From Lentisphaeraceae bacterium (GTDB lineage: Bacteria > Verrucomicrobiota > Lentisphaeria > Lentisphaerales > Lentisphaeraceae), in the NCBI GenBank assembly GCA_021232515.1, contig JAJPOQ010000169.1, positions 1 through 45,433 on the forward strand: a stretch of DNA of 45,433 nucleotides, given 5' to 3'. Positions 16,751 to 25,578 of the stretch are shown here, piece by piece. The position numbers and the translations under genes are program-made. The notes under the pieces were generated by a model. That model was not told the origin of the DNA. It did not search any database and saw only the letters and a list, made by a program, of their open reading frames with translations. Each line of letters begins with the position of its first letter. The stretch's first letter is position 1.

Positions 16751-18160
16751 CTACTTCGCGCTGAAACTGTAAAGCAATAAACCTTTTTCATCAAAAAATT
16801 CAAAAAATAGCTTTTGGTCTACTAACTTTGTAAGAAGAAAACCACCAGATGGTGCTTTCTGTGTGTAAGGCTGAGTAATAGTTGCTTTTGGGTCATTTGA
16901 CTGTGGATCGCCAGGAGATCGACCAATACGAGCATTCGCATCCACTAAGGCACCACAAGAAAACTCATTTATACCTTCTTTTGAAATAGAGTGATATTGC
17001 CAGTGGCGATCACCACAAGCTATATAAAAACCATTCCCATTTATGCCTTTATCATTTAACCATTTGAAAAACTCATCTCTTTCATGAGTGAAGCCACCAG
17101 TGTTTGAGTGATTGTCAATTTTATAGGCATCATCTGGACCAATCATGGGTGTAGGAGAGACAAGGATTTTGTAATCTGCATCGCTTTCAAGAAGTGTTTT
17201 CTTAAGCCATTTTTTCTGAGTTTCGCCCCAAATAGTTTTTCCTGGGCCATCTTTATCCGTATTGTCACTTCTATACATGCGATTTTCAACAAACCAAACT
17301 TGGAGATTTTTGTTTACTCTTACAGTTCTATAAGTGAGTGCGTCCTCGTCGTCATGTTTAGAAACAGGTAGCTGTTCGAGCATCATTGCTCTACCTGTAG
17401 CTGGAGAGGGAAGGTAGTCACCACTTCTATCACAATCGTTTTTTCTATAGTCGTGATCATCTATTTCCCAATAGGTAGGAACTTCAGCATAGAGGTTTTT
17501 AAATCTCTGGAGAGAGAACTGTTGGTGATACTTATGCCTTATCTCGTCTTTAGTTTTTGCTATAGCATCTGGAGAGTCATAGTAAACATTATCTCCTGTT
17601 CCAACAAAGAAGTCGGGTTTGAAATTTTGAATGGTCTCAAGAGCTGGATAGCCAAGGTGCTTATCAACGTCGGTATATTCTAAATGCAGTATATTCGGGC
17701 CTTTCTTAGCCTTTTTTACTTTGTCATAGTGAAAGAACTTGGCGAAGTTCATGCCTGTTGTTACTACAAAGCTGACATCATCACTAAGTGTTTTACCAGG
17801 CAAGGTTTTAAAACGAGCAATGGGACCAACAGTTTCTTTGCCATTTTGATCATGGATCCGAGTAGTGCAAACATACTTTGTATTTTCTTTGAGGCCTTCA
17901 AATGTGGCTCTGGCGATAAAGTCTTTTTTGGGGTTTACCTGCAATATTTGAGTTATAATCTTTCCATTCATAACAGGTTTTAAGCGAAACTCAACTTTAC
18001 CCTCAACACCATCGAATGTTCCTTTATTGTTTAATCTTACCTGAATATGGGCTTTAGATTCAGAAAGCTCGCCCACCATTATCCCTAACCCTGCGTCTAT
18101 TTCAGCAAAGCAAGTTTGAATGAGTAATAGTAAAATGAAAAATGTAGACAAGTTCCGCAC
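16751..18160 (-). CDS. Secreted PhoD-like alkaline phosphatase/phosphodiesterase
   Basis: A 469-aa exported metallophosphoesterase. It begins with GTG at 18160, supported by AAAGGA 7 nt upstream, and a signal peptide (FFILLLLIQTCFA). Residues about 20-125 form a fibronectin-like N-terminal domain; the metallophosphatase core follows, with the metal-binding motifs VGTGDNVYYDSPDA (about residue 195), WEIDDHDYRKND (about 235) and ACGDRHWQYHSI (about 395). PhoD-type enzymes cleave phosphodiesters such as teichoic acids or nucleotides using Ca/Fe. It is transcribed opposite to the neighbouring catabolic genes, alone, and lacks the TTGCTAAGGT element, so it may belong to a separate (perhaps phosphate) response. 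In PVC genomes such proteins also occur within sulfatase or glycan loci. Confidence 0.9.
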   Translation of the reverse strand: MRNLSTFFILLLLIQTCFAEIDAGLGIMVGELSESKAHIQVRLNNKGTFDGVEGKVEFRLKPVMNGKIITQILQVNPKKDFIARATFEGLKENTKYVCTTRIHDQNGKETVGPIARFKTLPGKTLSDDVSFVVTTGMNFAKFFHYDKVKKAKKGPNILHLEYTDVDKHLGYPALETIQNFKPDFFVGTGDNVYYDSPDAIAKTKDEIRHKYHQQFSLQRFKNLYAEVPTYWEIDDHDYRKNDCDRSGDYLPSPATGRAMMLEQLPVSKHDDEDALTYRTVRVNKNLQVWFVENRMYRSDNTDKDGPGKTIWGETQKKWLKKTLLESDADYKILVSPTPMIGPDDAYKIDNHSNTGGFTHERDEFFKWLNDKGINGNGFYIACGDRHWQYHSISKEGINEFSCGALVDANARIGRSPGDPQSNDPKATITQPYTQKAPSGGFLLTKLVDQKLFFEFFDEKGLLLYSFSAK

Positions 18161-18295
18161 GGCAAATTCCTTTCATAGCTTAATGAGTGAGTATCTAATA
18201 AATTGTTGGATTGTACAACGCTAAGAGGATTATAAAGGTGACTTTTGTTTCATTTAAATTTCGTTAGTTATTTTTTTAGAGAATTTCTCAAAAAG
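18161..18295. promoter_or_regulatory. Divergent intergenic region, PhoD side
   Basis: AT-rich DNA between the PhoD-like gene (minus) and element C (plus). It must contain the PhoD promoter. CTAAGAGGAT near 18220 slightly resembles the repeated element but lacks its other parts. Confidence 0.35.
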
Positions 18296-18325
18296 TTGCT
18301 AAGGTTTTTTATCCATTGATCATTA
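18296..18325 (+). promoter_or_regulatory. TTGCTAAGGT-N15-CATTA element, copy C
   Basis: TTGCTAAGGT at 18296-18305, 15-bp spacer, CATTA at 18321-18325, then AGCGAAAAG, which aligns with GCAAAACG in copies B and E. Unlike the other copies, it is followed by a strong intrinsic terminator before any gene. Confidence 0.65.
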
Positions 18326-18333
18326 CATAGCGA

Positions 18334-18440
18334 AAAGAAGTTCAAGAGGCCTTAAATCTGACTTGTATAAGAATGGCCTTGTTAAATAATTCTCCACACA
18401 CACGCGGAAGTCGGTAGACATATGTCTGCCGGCTTTTTTT
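18334..18440 (+). ncRNA. Candidate small RNA or attenuated leader between element C and an intrinsic terminator
   Basis: If element C is a promoter, transcription should begin near 18333 and meet the terminator at 18410-18440, giving a transcript of about 105 nt. No plus-strand gene lies upstream that would need this terminator, because the upstream gene is divergent. Within it, two GGCCTT copies (near 18350 and 18376) can pair through GGCC, and a 14-codon frame (18373-18417, MALLNNSPHTRGSR) ends inside the terminator stem but has no good ribosome site. It could be a free small RNA or an attenuator controlling the amidohydrolase gene. Ends are approximate. Confidence 0.4.
18410..18440 (+). 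terminator. Strong rho-independent terminator
   Basis: GTCGGTAGAC (18410-18419) pairs with GTCTGCCGGC (18424-18433), including two G-U pairs, around an ATAT loop and is followed by seven T residues (18434-18440). It lies 14 bp before the ATG of the amidohydrolase gene, so it is a leader terminator. Confidence 0.85.
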
Positions 18441-18454
18441 CTTAGGAGTTTACT

Positions 18455-19336
18455 ATGATTAAATTAAGTCGTCGCCAATGTCTATTCGCCACTGCAGCTT
18501 TAGCACTACCAGCGTGCAGTTCAATGGATTCTTATGAGATTATTGATACACACACTCATTTTTACGACCCTTTTCGTCCAGAAGGCGTGCCTTGGCCAGG
18601 TAAGAATAGCTCACTTTATCGCAAAGTGACAGCCAGTGATTTTGTCAAAGCGTCAAAACCATTTGGAGTCACAGGGACAATAGTTATCGAAGCAAGTTCA
18701 TGGATTGAAGATAATAAGTACCTCTTAGAGTTGGCGATGAAACATAAGGTTATCTATGGTGTTGTTGGTCACTTGACTCCAGGAGAAGATAACTTTAAGG
18801 AGTACTTGGAACGTTTTTCAAAGGACTCATATTTTAAAGGTATAAGAGTTTCATCGAAGGTTTTAAAAAAGTTAGATACTCAAGCAGTTCGAGATGACTT
18901 TAAACTTTTAGAAAATTCAAGTTTAACTGTAGATGTAAATGGCTTAGGTCGATTAGAGGAGACTTATAAGCTTGCGAAGCTCTATCCTCAACTTAGAATT
19001 GTCATAGAACATATCTCTGGCCCAGGGAAGTCCCCAGAGCTTTTAAGGGAAACAGCTAAACTACCAAATGTTTACGGTAAGATTTCATCCGTTTTAAAAA
19101 TAAAAGAAAACATAGCTCAGGTGGATCTAAGTCTTTATAGGGAAGGCTTAGATTCATTATGGGGTATGTTTGGAGCCAATAAGCTTATGTTTGGCAGTAA
19201 CTGGCCAGTTTCAGATAAATACAATGGAACTTATGAACAGGTTTTTGGAGTATTAGACGAGTATTCGCAGTTTTTGTCAAAGTCCGAGAAAAGAATGTTT
19301 TTTGGTGAAACTGCCAAAAAAGTCTACAGCTGTTAA
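18455..19336 (+). CDS. Lipoprotein amidohydrolase (amidohydrolase-2 / TIM-barrel family)
   Basis: A 293-aa metal-dependent hydrolase of the amidohydrolase-2 family, whose members open lactones (for example pyrone-dicarboxylate or sugar lactones) or decarboxylate. AGGAG lies 6 nt upstream of the ATG. The N-terminus has both a twin-arginine-like SRRQCLF and a lipobox ALPAC (C21), so it is probably exported and lipid-anchored, unusual for this mostly cytoplasmic family. The HxH metal motif is in IIDTHTHFYDPFRPEGVPWP (from about residue 29), and the typical C-terminal motif LMFGSNWPVSDKY is near residue 245. A sugar lactone hydrolase acting on the product of the neighbouring dehydrogenases would fit the locus. 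Its expression from element C would need read-through of the leader terminator. Confidence 0.88.
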   Translation: MIKLSRRQCLFATAALALPACSSMDSYEIIDTHTHFYDPFRPEGVPWPGKNSSLYRKVTASDFVKASKPFGVTGTIVIEASSWIEDNKYLLELAMKHKVIYGVVGHLTPGEDNFKEYLERFSKDSYFKGIRVSSKVLKKLDTQAVRDDFKLLENSSLTVDVNGLGRLEETYKLAKLYPQLRIVIEHISGPGKSPELLRETAKLPNVYGKISSVLKIKENIAQVDLSLYREGLDSLWGMFGANKLMFGSNWPVSDKYNGTYEQVFGVLDEYSQFLSKSEKRMFFGETAKKVYSC

Positions 19337-19369
19337 TTTTCAAAAAAATCGATAAAAAACGATAAAATT

Positions 19370-19399
19370 TTGCTAAGGTTCTTCAGAACGTTGACATTA
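19370..19399 (+). promoter_or_regulatory. TTGCTAAGGT-N15-CATTA element, copy D
   Basis: TTGCTAAGGT at 19370-19379, 15-bp spacer, CATTA at 19395-19399, 31 bp before the ATG of the DUF1501 gene. Preceded by A/T-rich DNA. Heads the four-gene DUF1501-PPC-DUF1549/1553-WD40 operon. Confidence 0.65.
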
Positions 19400-19430
19400 A
19401 AGGTAAAGAATTAAATTTTTGGAGACTTTA

Positions 19431-20762
19431 ATGAGCGCATTTTTTAATACACCTTTATCCCGTCGGGGAGCTATTAAACTTGGAGCTTTAGGAGGCGTCA
19501 CTCTTGGCTTTGGAACTATGGAAGAAGCAAATGCTGCTCAGAAGTGGTATGAGAGTAAAGAAGGTAAAGCTAAAAGCGTTATTCAAGTTGTCTGTCCAGG
19601 AGCTATGTCGGCTCAAGAATCATTCAATCCTAAACCTGAAGCCCCTATAGAGTACCGTGGACCATATGGCGTCGTTAAGACAAATATGCCAGGCTATGTT
19701 TTTAGTGAGAATATGCCAGAAATGGCCAAGATAGCCGATAAGCTCTGTGTTCTTCGCGGTATGAATGGTAAGGAAAGTGATCATGGTCGTGGCTCATACG
19801 CCATGGCAACTGGTTACCGCATGAGTCCAGCGATAAAACATCCTTCTATGGGAGTGGTTGTCAATCACGAGTTCGGAGCGAGAGCAGGTCTTCCTGCGAG
19901 TATTGGTATACCTACTATATGGGATGGAGGCGCCGGAACAGGTTACTTAAACCCAAAGTATAGTCCGTTTGATGTTGGTGGAGACCCAGCTGCAGATAAA
20001 GGTTTTAAGGTTTTTGATCTAAATCTTCCAGCAAGTGTTACCGAAACGGTTCTCGATCAGCGTAAAGGTTTGCGCGAGATGCTCAATAATCAATTTCGTA
20101 AATTAGAAGCCAATCCAACAAAGTTAGAAATGATGGATTCTTTTTATAAAGAAGCGTACGCGATGATCAGCTCAGACAAAGTGCGAGATGCCTTTGATTT
20201 AACAAAAGAACCACAGAAACTTAAAGAGCAATATGGTTTTGGGCAATTTTATAGAAATGGCGGTTCTCAAGCTGGTATGCGTTGCCTTCTTGCTCGACGT
20301 CTTGTCGAAGCAGGAGCAAGATTTGTTACGGTGAAATTTGGTGAATGGGACCACCATGTTCAAATTCGTGAAGAGATCTCTAAAAACCTACCTCCGCTAG
20401 ATCGCGCTGTAGCGACACTCATTAAAGATTTAGATGAACGCGGGCTCTTAGACTCGACCATTGTTTGGATTGTTTCTGAATTTGGCCGTACACCGAAGAT
20501 AAATGCCCAAGCCGGACGAGATCATTACTCAAGAGTATTTTCAACTTGCCTCGCTGGTGGAGGTTTAAAACGTGGTTTCTTCTATGGTGACTCAGATATA
20601 ACATCTACAGAAGTAGTTGAAAATGGTATCACTGTTGAGGATCTTCATTCGACAATATATCACTTGCTTGGAATCAACTCCGATAAAGAGCTGATGGCTC
20701 CTGGTCCAAGGCCGATGGAGATAATTGATGGAGGGAAAGTTAAGAAGGATCTACTAGCATGA
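19431..20762 (+). CDS. DUF1501 protein with Tat signal
   Basis: The ATG at 19431 follows GGAG by 6 nt; the in-frame TTG at 19419 overlaps that site and is rejected. The 443-aa protein starts with a twin-arginine signal, LSRRGAIKLGALGGVTLGFG, implying export of a folded, possibly metal-loaded enzyme. DUF1501 has an alkaline phosphatase/sulfatase-like fold; visible conserved parts are SDHGRGSYAMATGYRMS, the KFGEWDHH segment (about residue 305), and WIVSEFGRTPKINAQAGRDHYS. Its biochemical role is not established. It is almost always next to a DUF1549/1553 cytochrome protein in PVC genomes, as here. Its stop overlaps the next start (ATGA at 20759), indicating coupled translation. Confidence 0.95.
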   Translation: MSAFFNTPLSRRGAIKLGALGGVTLGFGTMEEANAAQKWYESKEGKAKSVIQVVCPGAMSAQESFNPKPEAPIEYRGPYGVVKTNMPGYVFSENMPEMAKIADKLCVLRGMNGKESDHGRGSYAMATGYRMSPAIKHPSMGVVVNHEFGARAGLPASIGIPTIWDGGAGTGYLNPKYSPFDVGGDPAADKGFKVFDLNLPASVTETVLDQRKGLREMLNNQFRKLEANPTKLEMMDSFYKEAYAMISSDKVRDAFDLTKEPQKLKEQYGFGQFYRNGGSQAGMRCLLARRLVEAGARFVTVKFGEWDHHVQIREEISKNLPPLDRAVATLIKDLDERGLLDSTIVWIVSEFGRTPKINAQAGRDHYSRVFSTCLAGGGLKRGFFYGDSDITSTEVVENGITVEDLHSTIYHLLGINSDKELMAPGPRPMEIIDGGKVKKDLLA

Positions 20763-23245
20763 AAAGTTTAATAATTAGTTTTTGTATTTTCCTGAGCAGT
20801 TTTTCTCTTTATGGACAAGATGGGCACATCGTAGATTTACTGCTGCCACAGGTCTATCAAGCCGGAACTAGCGTCAAGGTTTACCTAGAAGGAGCCAATC
20901 TAGATGACGCTCAACAAGTTGTCTTTTACGATAAAGGCTTTAAAGCTGGAAACTTTAAGGTCATAGAGCCTTTGAAAACTTTTGGGGACGCTTCATATAA
21001 GACCCGTAGAAATAAGCCAGGTCAAAACTTAGAGATGACTATTCAAGTTCATCCAAAAGTAAAACCAGGGGAGTACTTCTTTAGATTAAGAACTAGAGAT
21101 GAACTTTCGCCCATGCTTAGTTTTTGGGTGACAAAGTTTCCTATTGTTGAAGAAAAACATGCTGATAAAGATAAGCGAAATGACTCCCCGGAGTACGCTC
21201 AAGAAGTATCTTTAAATAGCACTATTATTGGTTATCTAAATGAAGTAGCTCATCAAGATTACGATTGGTACAAAGTTAAACTTAAGAAAGGACAAAAGCT
21301 CTCAGTTCAAGCTTTAGCGATGCGCTTAGGTACACTTCACTACGGTGGCATGAACGATACAGCTCTTGAAGTCTACAATGAACAAAATGAAATAGTCGCG
21401 GCAAATTCAGATAACTCTTTAACTCATCAAGATCCATTCGTAACTTTTAAAGCAAAAGAAGCCGGCTTTTATTATATCCGGATGATGCAGCAGATGGATT
21501 ATGAAACGAGTCTTCGTCACTATGCTTTACACATCGGTGACTTTAGCCGACCTTCTGTTACTTATCCTCTTGGAGGTGAAACAGGAAAAACTACCGAGTT
21601 TACAATTTATGATGATGCCGTTGGCTCATTCAAACAAAAAATAAGCCTCAAAAATAATCCAGGTTTATTTGAAGATTCGTTTCAGAAAATAAACGAATCA
21701 ACGACACCATCACCAAATCGTTTACACATCGTCAACTTCCCAAATGTAATGGAAAGAAGTGGCAAGAAGGCTGAGACGAATCCACAGACTATAACAAAAG
21801 CACTTCCGGTAGCGATAAATGGCCGTATAGAGTCAGAAGGGGAAGTCGATTGTTATAAGTTCAAAGCTATCAAAGGTCAGAAGTATAGAGTTCGAGTATT
21901 TGCAAAATCTCTTGGTTCAGAGCTCGATTCAAAGATTTGGATTAAGTCCCTAAAAAATGGAAAACTTACAAAAATTCTCGATGCTGACGATTCAGATTGG
22001 CCTGATCACGATCTTTATGGTCACGACTACCGTTGGCAGCTGCCTCTTCGTTTAGATTCAGTAGCTTTATTTGAACCTAGCGAGACTGGAGAGTACATCA
22101 TTGGTGTTGAAGACACACGCCGCGAATTCTCAGAAAAGCATATTTATCGTATCGAGTTTGAACCACATGTAGAAAGTGCCTTTGTTTCGATGAAGGCTTA
22201 CTATCCATCAACCTTATGTCGCGATAGGATAGTGCTTTTTCCAGGAAAAAGTATGATGCGTCCTTTTAATATAAGAAAGGGTTTTGGTTCTACTTATAAA
22301 GGTAAACTACAGATAGTAGCGGACAATCTTCCTAAAGGAGTCTCTATAGAGTGTGAGCCATTTACGACTAGCGATTCACTTATCCCTGTTATGTTTCACG
22401 CTTCAAAGTCAGCCCAAGTTCTAGGGACTGTTTTAGACTTGCGTGTCGAACCTGTAAATAAACAAGACAGAGCGAACTTTAAAGGTGGTTACCTGTTAGT
22501 AAATCCTGCGACCGATCGTCGTGGTGGAACTGCTATGTATTTTTACAAAACTCGTAAGATGGCTTTGGCTGTTTGTGAAAAACCATCCTTCAATATTACT
22601 ATGAAGCAACCTAAAACTTCACTTGCACAAAACGGTGAATTGATTTTAGATGTCTATGTAAAAAGGGAAAATGGTTATAAAGGTGCTGTCTATTGTGCCG
22701 TCGAGTGGATGCCAAAAGGCATGAACGTTCAGCCACCTCTTATCATTCCAGAAGGAAAGAACCACGGTACGTATAAGATAGCAGCGTTAAAAGACGCTAA
22801 GGCCGGAATCTACCCTATATCCATAACTGGTCGTGAAGAGAAGGGCGGTAACTACCGTCACGGTACCGGCTTCAGGTATATCTACTCTAAAAACGTAAAG
22901 ATTGAAATAAGTGAGCCTTTTGTAAATGTTGATTTTGCGAGAGCAAATATTGAACGTGGTAAGAAGGGAAGTTTAGTTGCGACAATTAACCATGTGAAGA
23001 CCCTACCAGGCTCTTCAAAAATGAAGCTGGTAAACCTTCCGTATGGCGTAACTCAATTAAAACCTTACCCAAGTATCGATGCTCAATCAGCTAAAGTTGA
23101 ATTTAAGGTCGAAGTCAGTAAAGACTGCTTAATAAATCAATATAAAGACATTTCCTGTGAAGTGTTGATCATGAATAACGGACAGCTCATCAGTCAAAAG
23201 ACTGGTAGTGGTGTCTTACGTGTAGATCCGGAGAGAAAACAATGA
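20759..23245 (+). CDS. Secreted protein with pre-peptidase C-terminal (PPC) domains
   Basis: An 828-aa exported protein with a clear signal peptide (MKSLIISFCIFLSSFSLYG). It is beta-rich throughout. An N-terminal Ig-like segment (about 20-125, IVDLLLPQVYQAGTSVKVYLEG) is followed by a first PPC-type domain (about 145-255: NDSPEYAQEVSLNSTIIGYLNEVAHQ... with DYDWYKVKLKKGQKLSVQ) and a second (about 345-460: ALPVAINGRIESEGEVDCYKF with GQKYRVRVFA). The C-terminal 350 residues resemble further Ig-like modules. No catalytic motif is evident, so it probably binds substrate or holds partners. It overlaps the DUF1501 gene upstream and the DUF1549/1553 gene downstream by 4 bp each, so the three products are made together and probably form a complex. 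Confidence 0.88.
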   Translation: MKSLIISFCIFLSSFSLYGQDGHIVDLLLPQVYQAGTSVKVYLEGANLDDAQQVVFYDKGFKAGNFKVIEPLKTFGDASYKTRRNKPGQNLEMTIQVHPKVKPGEYFFRLRTRDELSPMLSFWVTKFPIVEEKHADKDKRNDSPEYAQEVSLNSTIIGYLNEVAHQDYDWYKVKLKKGQKLSVQALAMRLGTLHYGGMNDTALEVYNEQNEIVAANSDNSLTHQDPFVTFKAKEAGFYYIRMMQQMDYETSLRHYALHIGDFSRPSVTYPLGGETGKTTEFTIYDDAVGSFKQKISLKNNPGLFEDSFQKINESTTPSPNRLHIVNFPNVMERSGKKAETNPQTITKALPVAINGRIESEGEVDCYKFKAIKGQKYRVRVFAKSLGSELDSKIWIKSLKNGKLTKILDADDSDWPDHDLYGHDYRWQLPLRLDSVALFEPSETGEYIIGVEDTRREFSEKHIYRIEFEPHVESAFVSMKAYYPSTLCRDRIVLFPGKSMMRPFNIRKGFGSTYKGKLQIVADNLPKGVSIECEPFTTSDSLIPVMFHASKSAQVLGTVLDLRVEPVNKQDRANFKGGYLLVNPATDRRGGTAMYFYKTRKMALAVCEKPSFNITMKQPKTSLAQNGELILDVYVKRENGYKGAVYCAVEWMPKGMNVQPPLIIPEGKNHGTYKIAALKDAKAGIYPISITGREEKGGNYRHGTGFRYIYSKNVKIEISEPFVNVDFARANIERGKKGSLVATINHVKTLPGSSKMKLVNLPYGVTQLKPYPSIDAQSAKVEFKVEVSKDCLINQYKDISCEVLIMNNGQLISQKTGSGVLRVDPERKQ

Positions 23246-25566
23246 GAACTTTTGGAATATTCACTAGCATCATTTGTGTTACAATTCTTATTATTGCTTG
23301 TCAGCCAGACAAGTCTGTAAAGTCAACAGGAATTGAGCCTCAAGAAGAACTTATTGTAAAAACTAAAGGTCCTCGTCAAGAACTAGCAGAGCTTCCGCCA
23401 TTACGACCAGGAGATGACGAAAAGTTATTTCAAGATAGCGGCTATAGTTATCGTCACAACGTTCTTCCTGCACTTCAACGAAATGGTTGCAATGCAGGCA
23501 GCTGTCATGGCTCAGCTCGTGGTGAAGATGGCTTTTCTCTTTCGTTGTTTGGTTACGATCCACAAGGTGACTACTACCGTATAGTTGAAGAACTCCCTGG
23601 TCGTCGAGTTAATATGCTCGAGCCAGAAAAAAGTCTTCTACTGACTAAAGCTGTAGGAGATGTAGCTCATAGTGGTGGAGAACTTTTTACTAAAGATTCT
23701 GTTTACTATAAATCAATTAAAGATTGGTTAGATAAAGGTGCAGTTGCCGACTTTGAAAGTGTCGAAGTAGAAAAGCTTTATATCGAACAAGGTGATATAA
23801 CCGTCAAGTATCCACGAGAAAAACATCGGAAAATAAGAGCTGTTGCTAAGTATTCGGATAACTCCATTCGGGATGTAACACACTTAGTGATTTTTAAGAG
23901 TGACAATTCTGCACTAGCGAAAATTGATGGCTCTGGAAATATCGCAATTAACGGTCAGGGCGTTACAAATATATTTGCCCGCTTTGCTCACTTAACCACG
24001 ATTATAGAAGTGAAGTCTGTCCCTGAGGCTCCGCTTGAGTGGCAAACACCAAAAGGTTTTAATTATATAGACGAACTTGTCTATAATCGTCTAGATGAAC
24101 TACACATTCAAGCTTCTGATGTTGCTAACGATGAACATTTCCTAAGAAGAGTCACTATCGACCTCATAGGAAGAATCCCTTCTGAAGAAGAATATGAAAA
24201 GTTCATGACAGATGAAAACCCAGAAAAACGCAAAGTCTTAATAGATGAGTTAATAGCTTCTGAATCATTCAGTGACTTATGGGCTGCAAAGTGGGGTGAA
24301 CTACTTAAGAACTTTACAAACACCAATCCACTGGATGGTACAGCGATGATTGCTGGTTGGAATTACTTCAAATGGGTAAAAGAACAAATGGTTCAAAACA
24401 AGCCATGGGATAAATTTGCAGCCGAGCTTATCACGAGTAATGGCTCAAATATTCGCAACCCTGCTAGTAACTACTATACCATGTTGCCACAAGGGAAACT
24501 TGAGCCAATGAAACTAGGTGAGGATACAGCTCAACTATTCATGGGGCTTCGCACCCAATGTGCACAGTGTCATAATCACCCATTTGATAAATGGACGCAA
24601 GATGACTACTTCGGCTTTACCTCATTTTTTACAGGAGTTAAACGAAAGCTAGGAGCTGAGATTCGTGAGTATTATACCTATGCTGAAATAAACGCTGAAC
24701 CTTCTAAGCATCCAATAGATGGCAAACCTATGCCAGCAAAGTTCCTTGGCGGTGATATAGCAGATGTAAAAGATAAAGATCCACGAAAAGTTTTGGCTGA
24801 GTGGCTTACTTCTCCAGATAACGAAATGTTCAGAAGAAATATGGCGAACCGTGTTTGGGATCAATTCTTTGGACGCGGTATAGTTCACCCTGTGGATGAC
24901 GTTCGTATCTCAAACCCGGCGTCAAATGAACCACTACTCCATGAACTCGGTCGACGTTTTGCACACGACTATGACTTCGATCTTAAGAAACTTGTGAGAG
25001 ACATATGTAACTCGAGAACTTACCAGCACTCGATGACAACGACTGAGAATAATAAAAAAGATGACCGTTTTTTCTCTCATTCTTATCTAAGACGACCACG
25101 AGCAGATGTTCTTTTTGATAGTATATCTGTTGCTTTAGATAAAAACCCTCGATTCCGCCGACTGTCGGCAAAGAAGGCAATAAACATGTTTGAAGGTGGT
25201 CGTCGCGACAACTATAACATGTACTTCTTTAAAACTTTCGGCCAAGCAAAGCGTGAATCTGTTTGTACATGTGAGGATGTGAAGTCAGCAAACTTGTCAC
25301 AAGCTCTTCATTTGATAAATGGTAGTACTATCAATGAAGTTTTTAAGCGAAACCCAAAGTTTATCTCTAACTTAGTTAGTCAACATAAGACTGGTGAAGA
25401 GATAGTCCGAAAGCTTTTCATTAAGATTTTAACCAGACAACCAAATACTGAAGAGTTGGCTTACATCTTTGCCAATGCAGAAAGAAGTGCAAAGCAAGAT
25501 CACAAGTTTTATGAAAATGTCGGTTGGGCCTTGCTCAACAGTTCAGAATTTATCTTTAACCATTAA
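23242..25566 (+). CDS. DUF1549/DUF1553 cytochrome-type lipoprotein with Ig-like domain
   Basis: A 774-aa exported lipoprotein (lipobox LIIAC, C20). A haem-type motif CNAGSCH (C83, C88, H89) has four residues between the cysteines, a variant spacing seen in PVC cytochromes. A Big-2/Ig-like domain follows (about 190-270), then DUF1549 (about 285-480) with a second haem motif CAQCH in RTQCAQCHNHPFDKW (about residue 435), then DUF1553 (about 515-760, FRRNMANRVWDQFFGRGIVHPVDD). The function of these planctomycete-type proteins is thought to be extracellular redox chemistry coupled to DUF1501. The start overlaps the PPC gene (ATGA). The following WD40 gene begins 12 bp after its stop. Confidence 0.94.
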   Translation: MRTFGIFTSIICVTILIIACQPDKSVKSTGIEPQEELIVKTKGPRQELAELPPLRPGDDEKLFQDSGYSYRHNVLPALQRNGCNAGSCHGSARGEDGFSLSLFGYDPQGDYYRIVEELPGRRVNMLEPEKSLLLTKAVGDVAHSGGELFTKDSVYYKSIKDWLDKGAVADFESVEVEKLYIEQGDITVKYPREKHRKIRAVAKYSDNSIRDVTHLVIFKSDNSALAKIDGSGNIAINGQGVTNIFARFAHLTTIIEVKSVPEAPLEWQTPKGFNYIDELVYNRLDELHIQASDVANDEHFLRRVTIDLIGRIPSEEEYEKFMTDENPEKRKVLIDELIASESFSDLWAAKWGELLKNFTNTNPLDGTAMIAGWNYFKWVKEQMVQNKPWDKFAAELITSNGSNIRNPASNYYTMLPQGKLEPMKLGEDTAQLFMGLRTQCAQCHNHPFDKWTQDDYFGFTSFFTGVKRKLGAEIREYYTYAEINAEPSKHPIDGKPMPAKFLGGDIADVKDKDPRKVLAEWLTSPDNEMFRRNMANRVWDQFFGRGIVHPVDDVRISNPASNEPLLHELGRRFAHDYDFDLKKLVRDICNSRTYQHSMTTTENNKKDDRFFSHSYLRRPRADVLFDSISVALDKNPRFRRLSAKKAINMFEGGRRDNYNMYFFKTFGQAKRESVCTCEDVKSANLSQALHLINGSTINEVFKRNPKFISNLVSQHKTGEEIVRKLFIKILTRQPNTEELAYIFANAERSAKQDHKFYENVGWALLNSSEFIFNH

Positions 25567-25578
25567 TCGGGATCGAAA

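Noticed and set aside
17108..17983. Plus-strand open frames over the PhoD-like gene
   Set aside because: They oppose a clear exported phosphoesterase and have no plausible starts.
22796..22806. GCTAAGGCC within the PPC-domain gene
   Set aside because: A partial match inside coding sequence, explained by Ala-Lys-Ala codons, with no second box.
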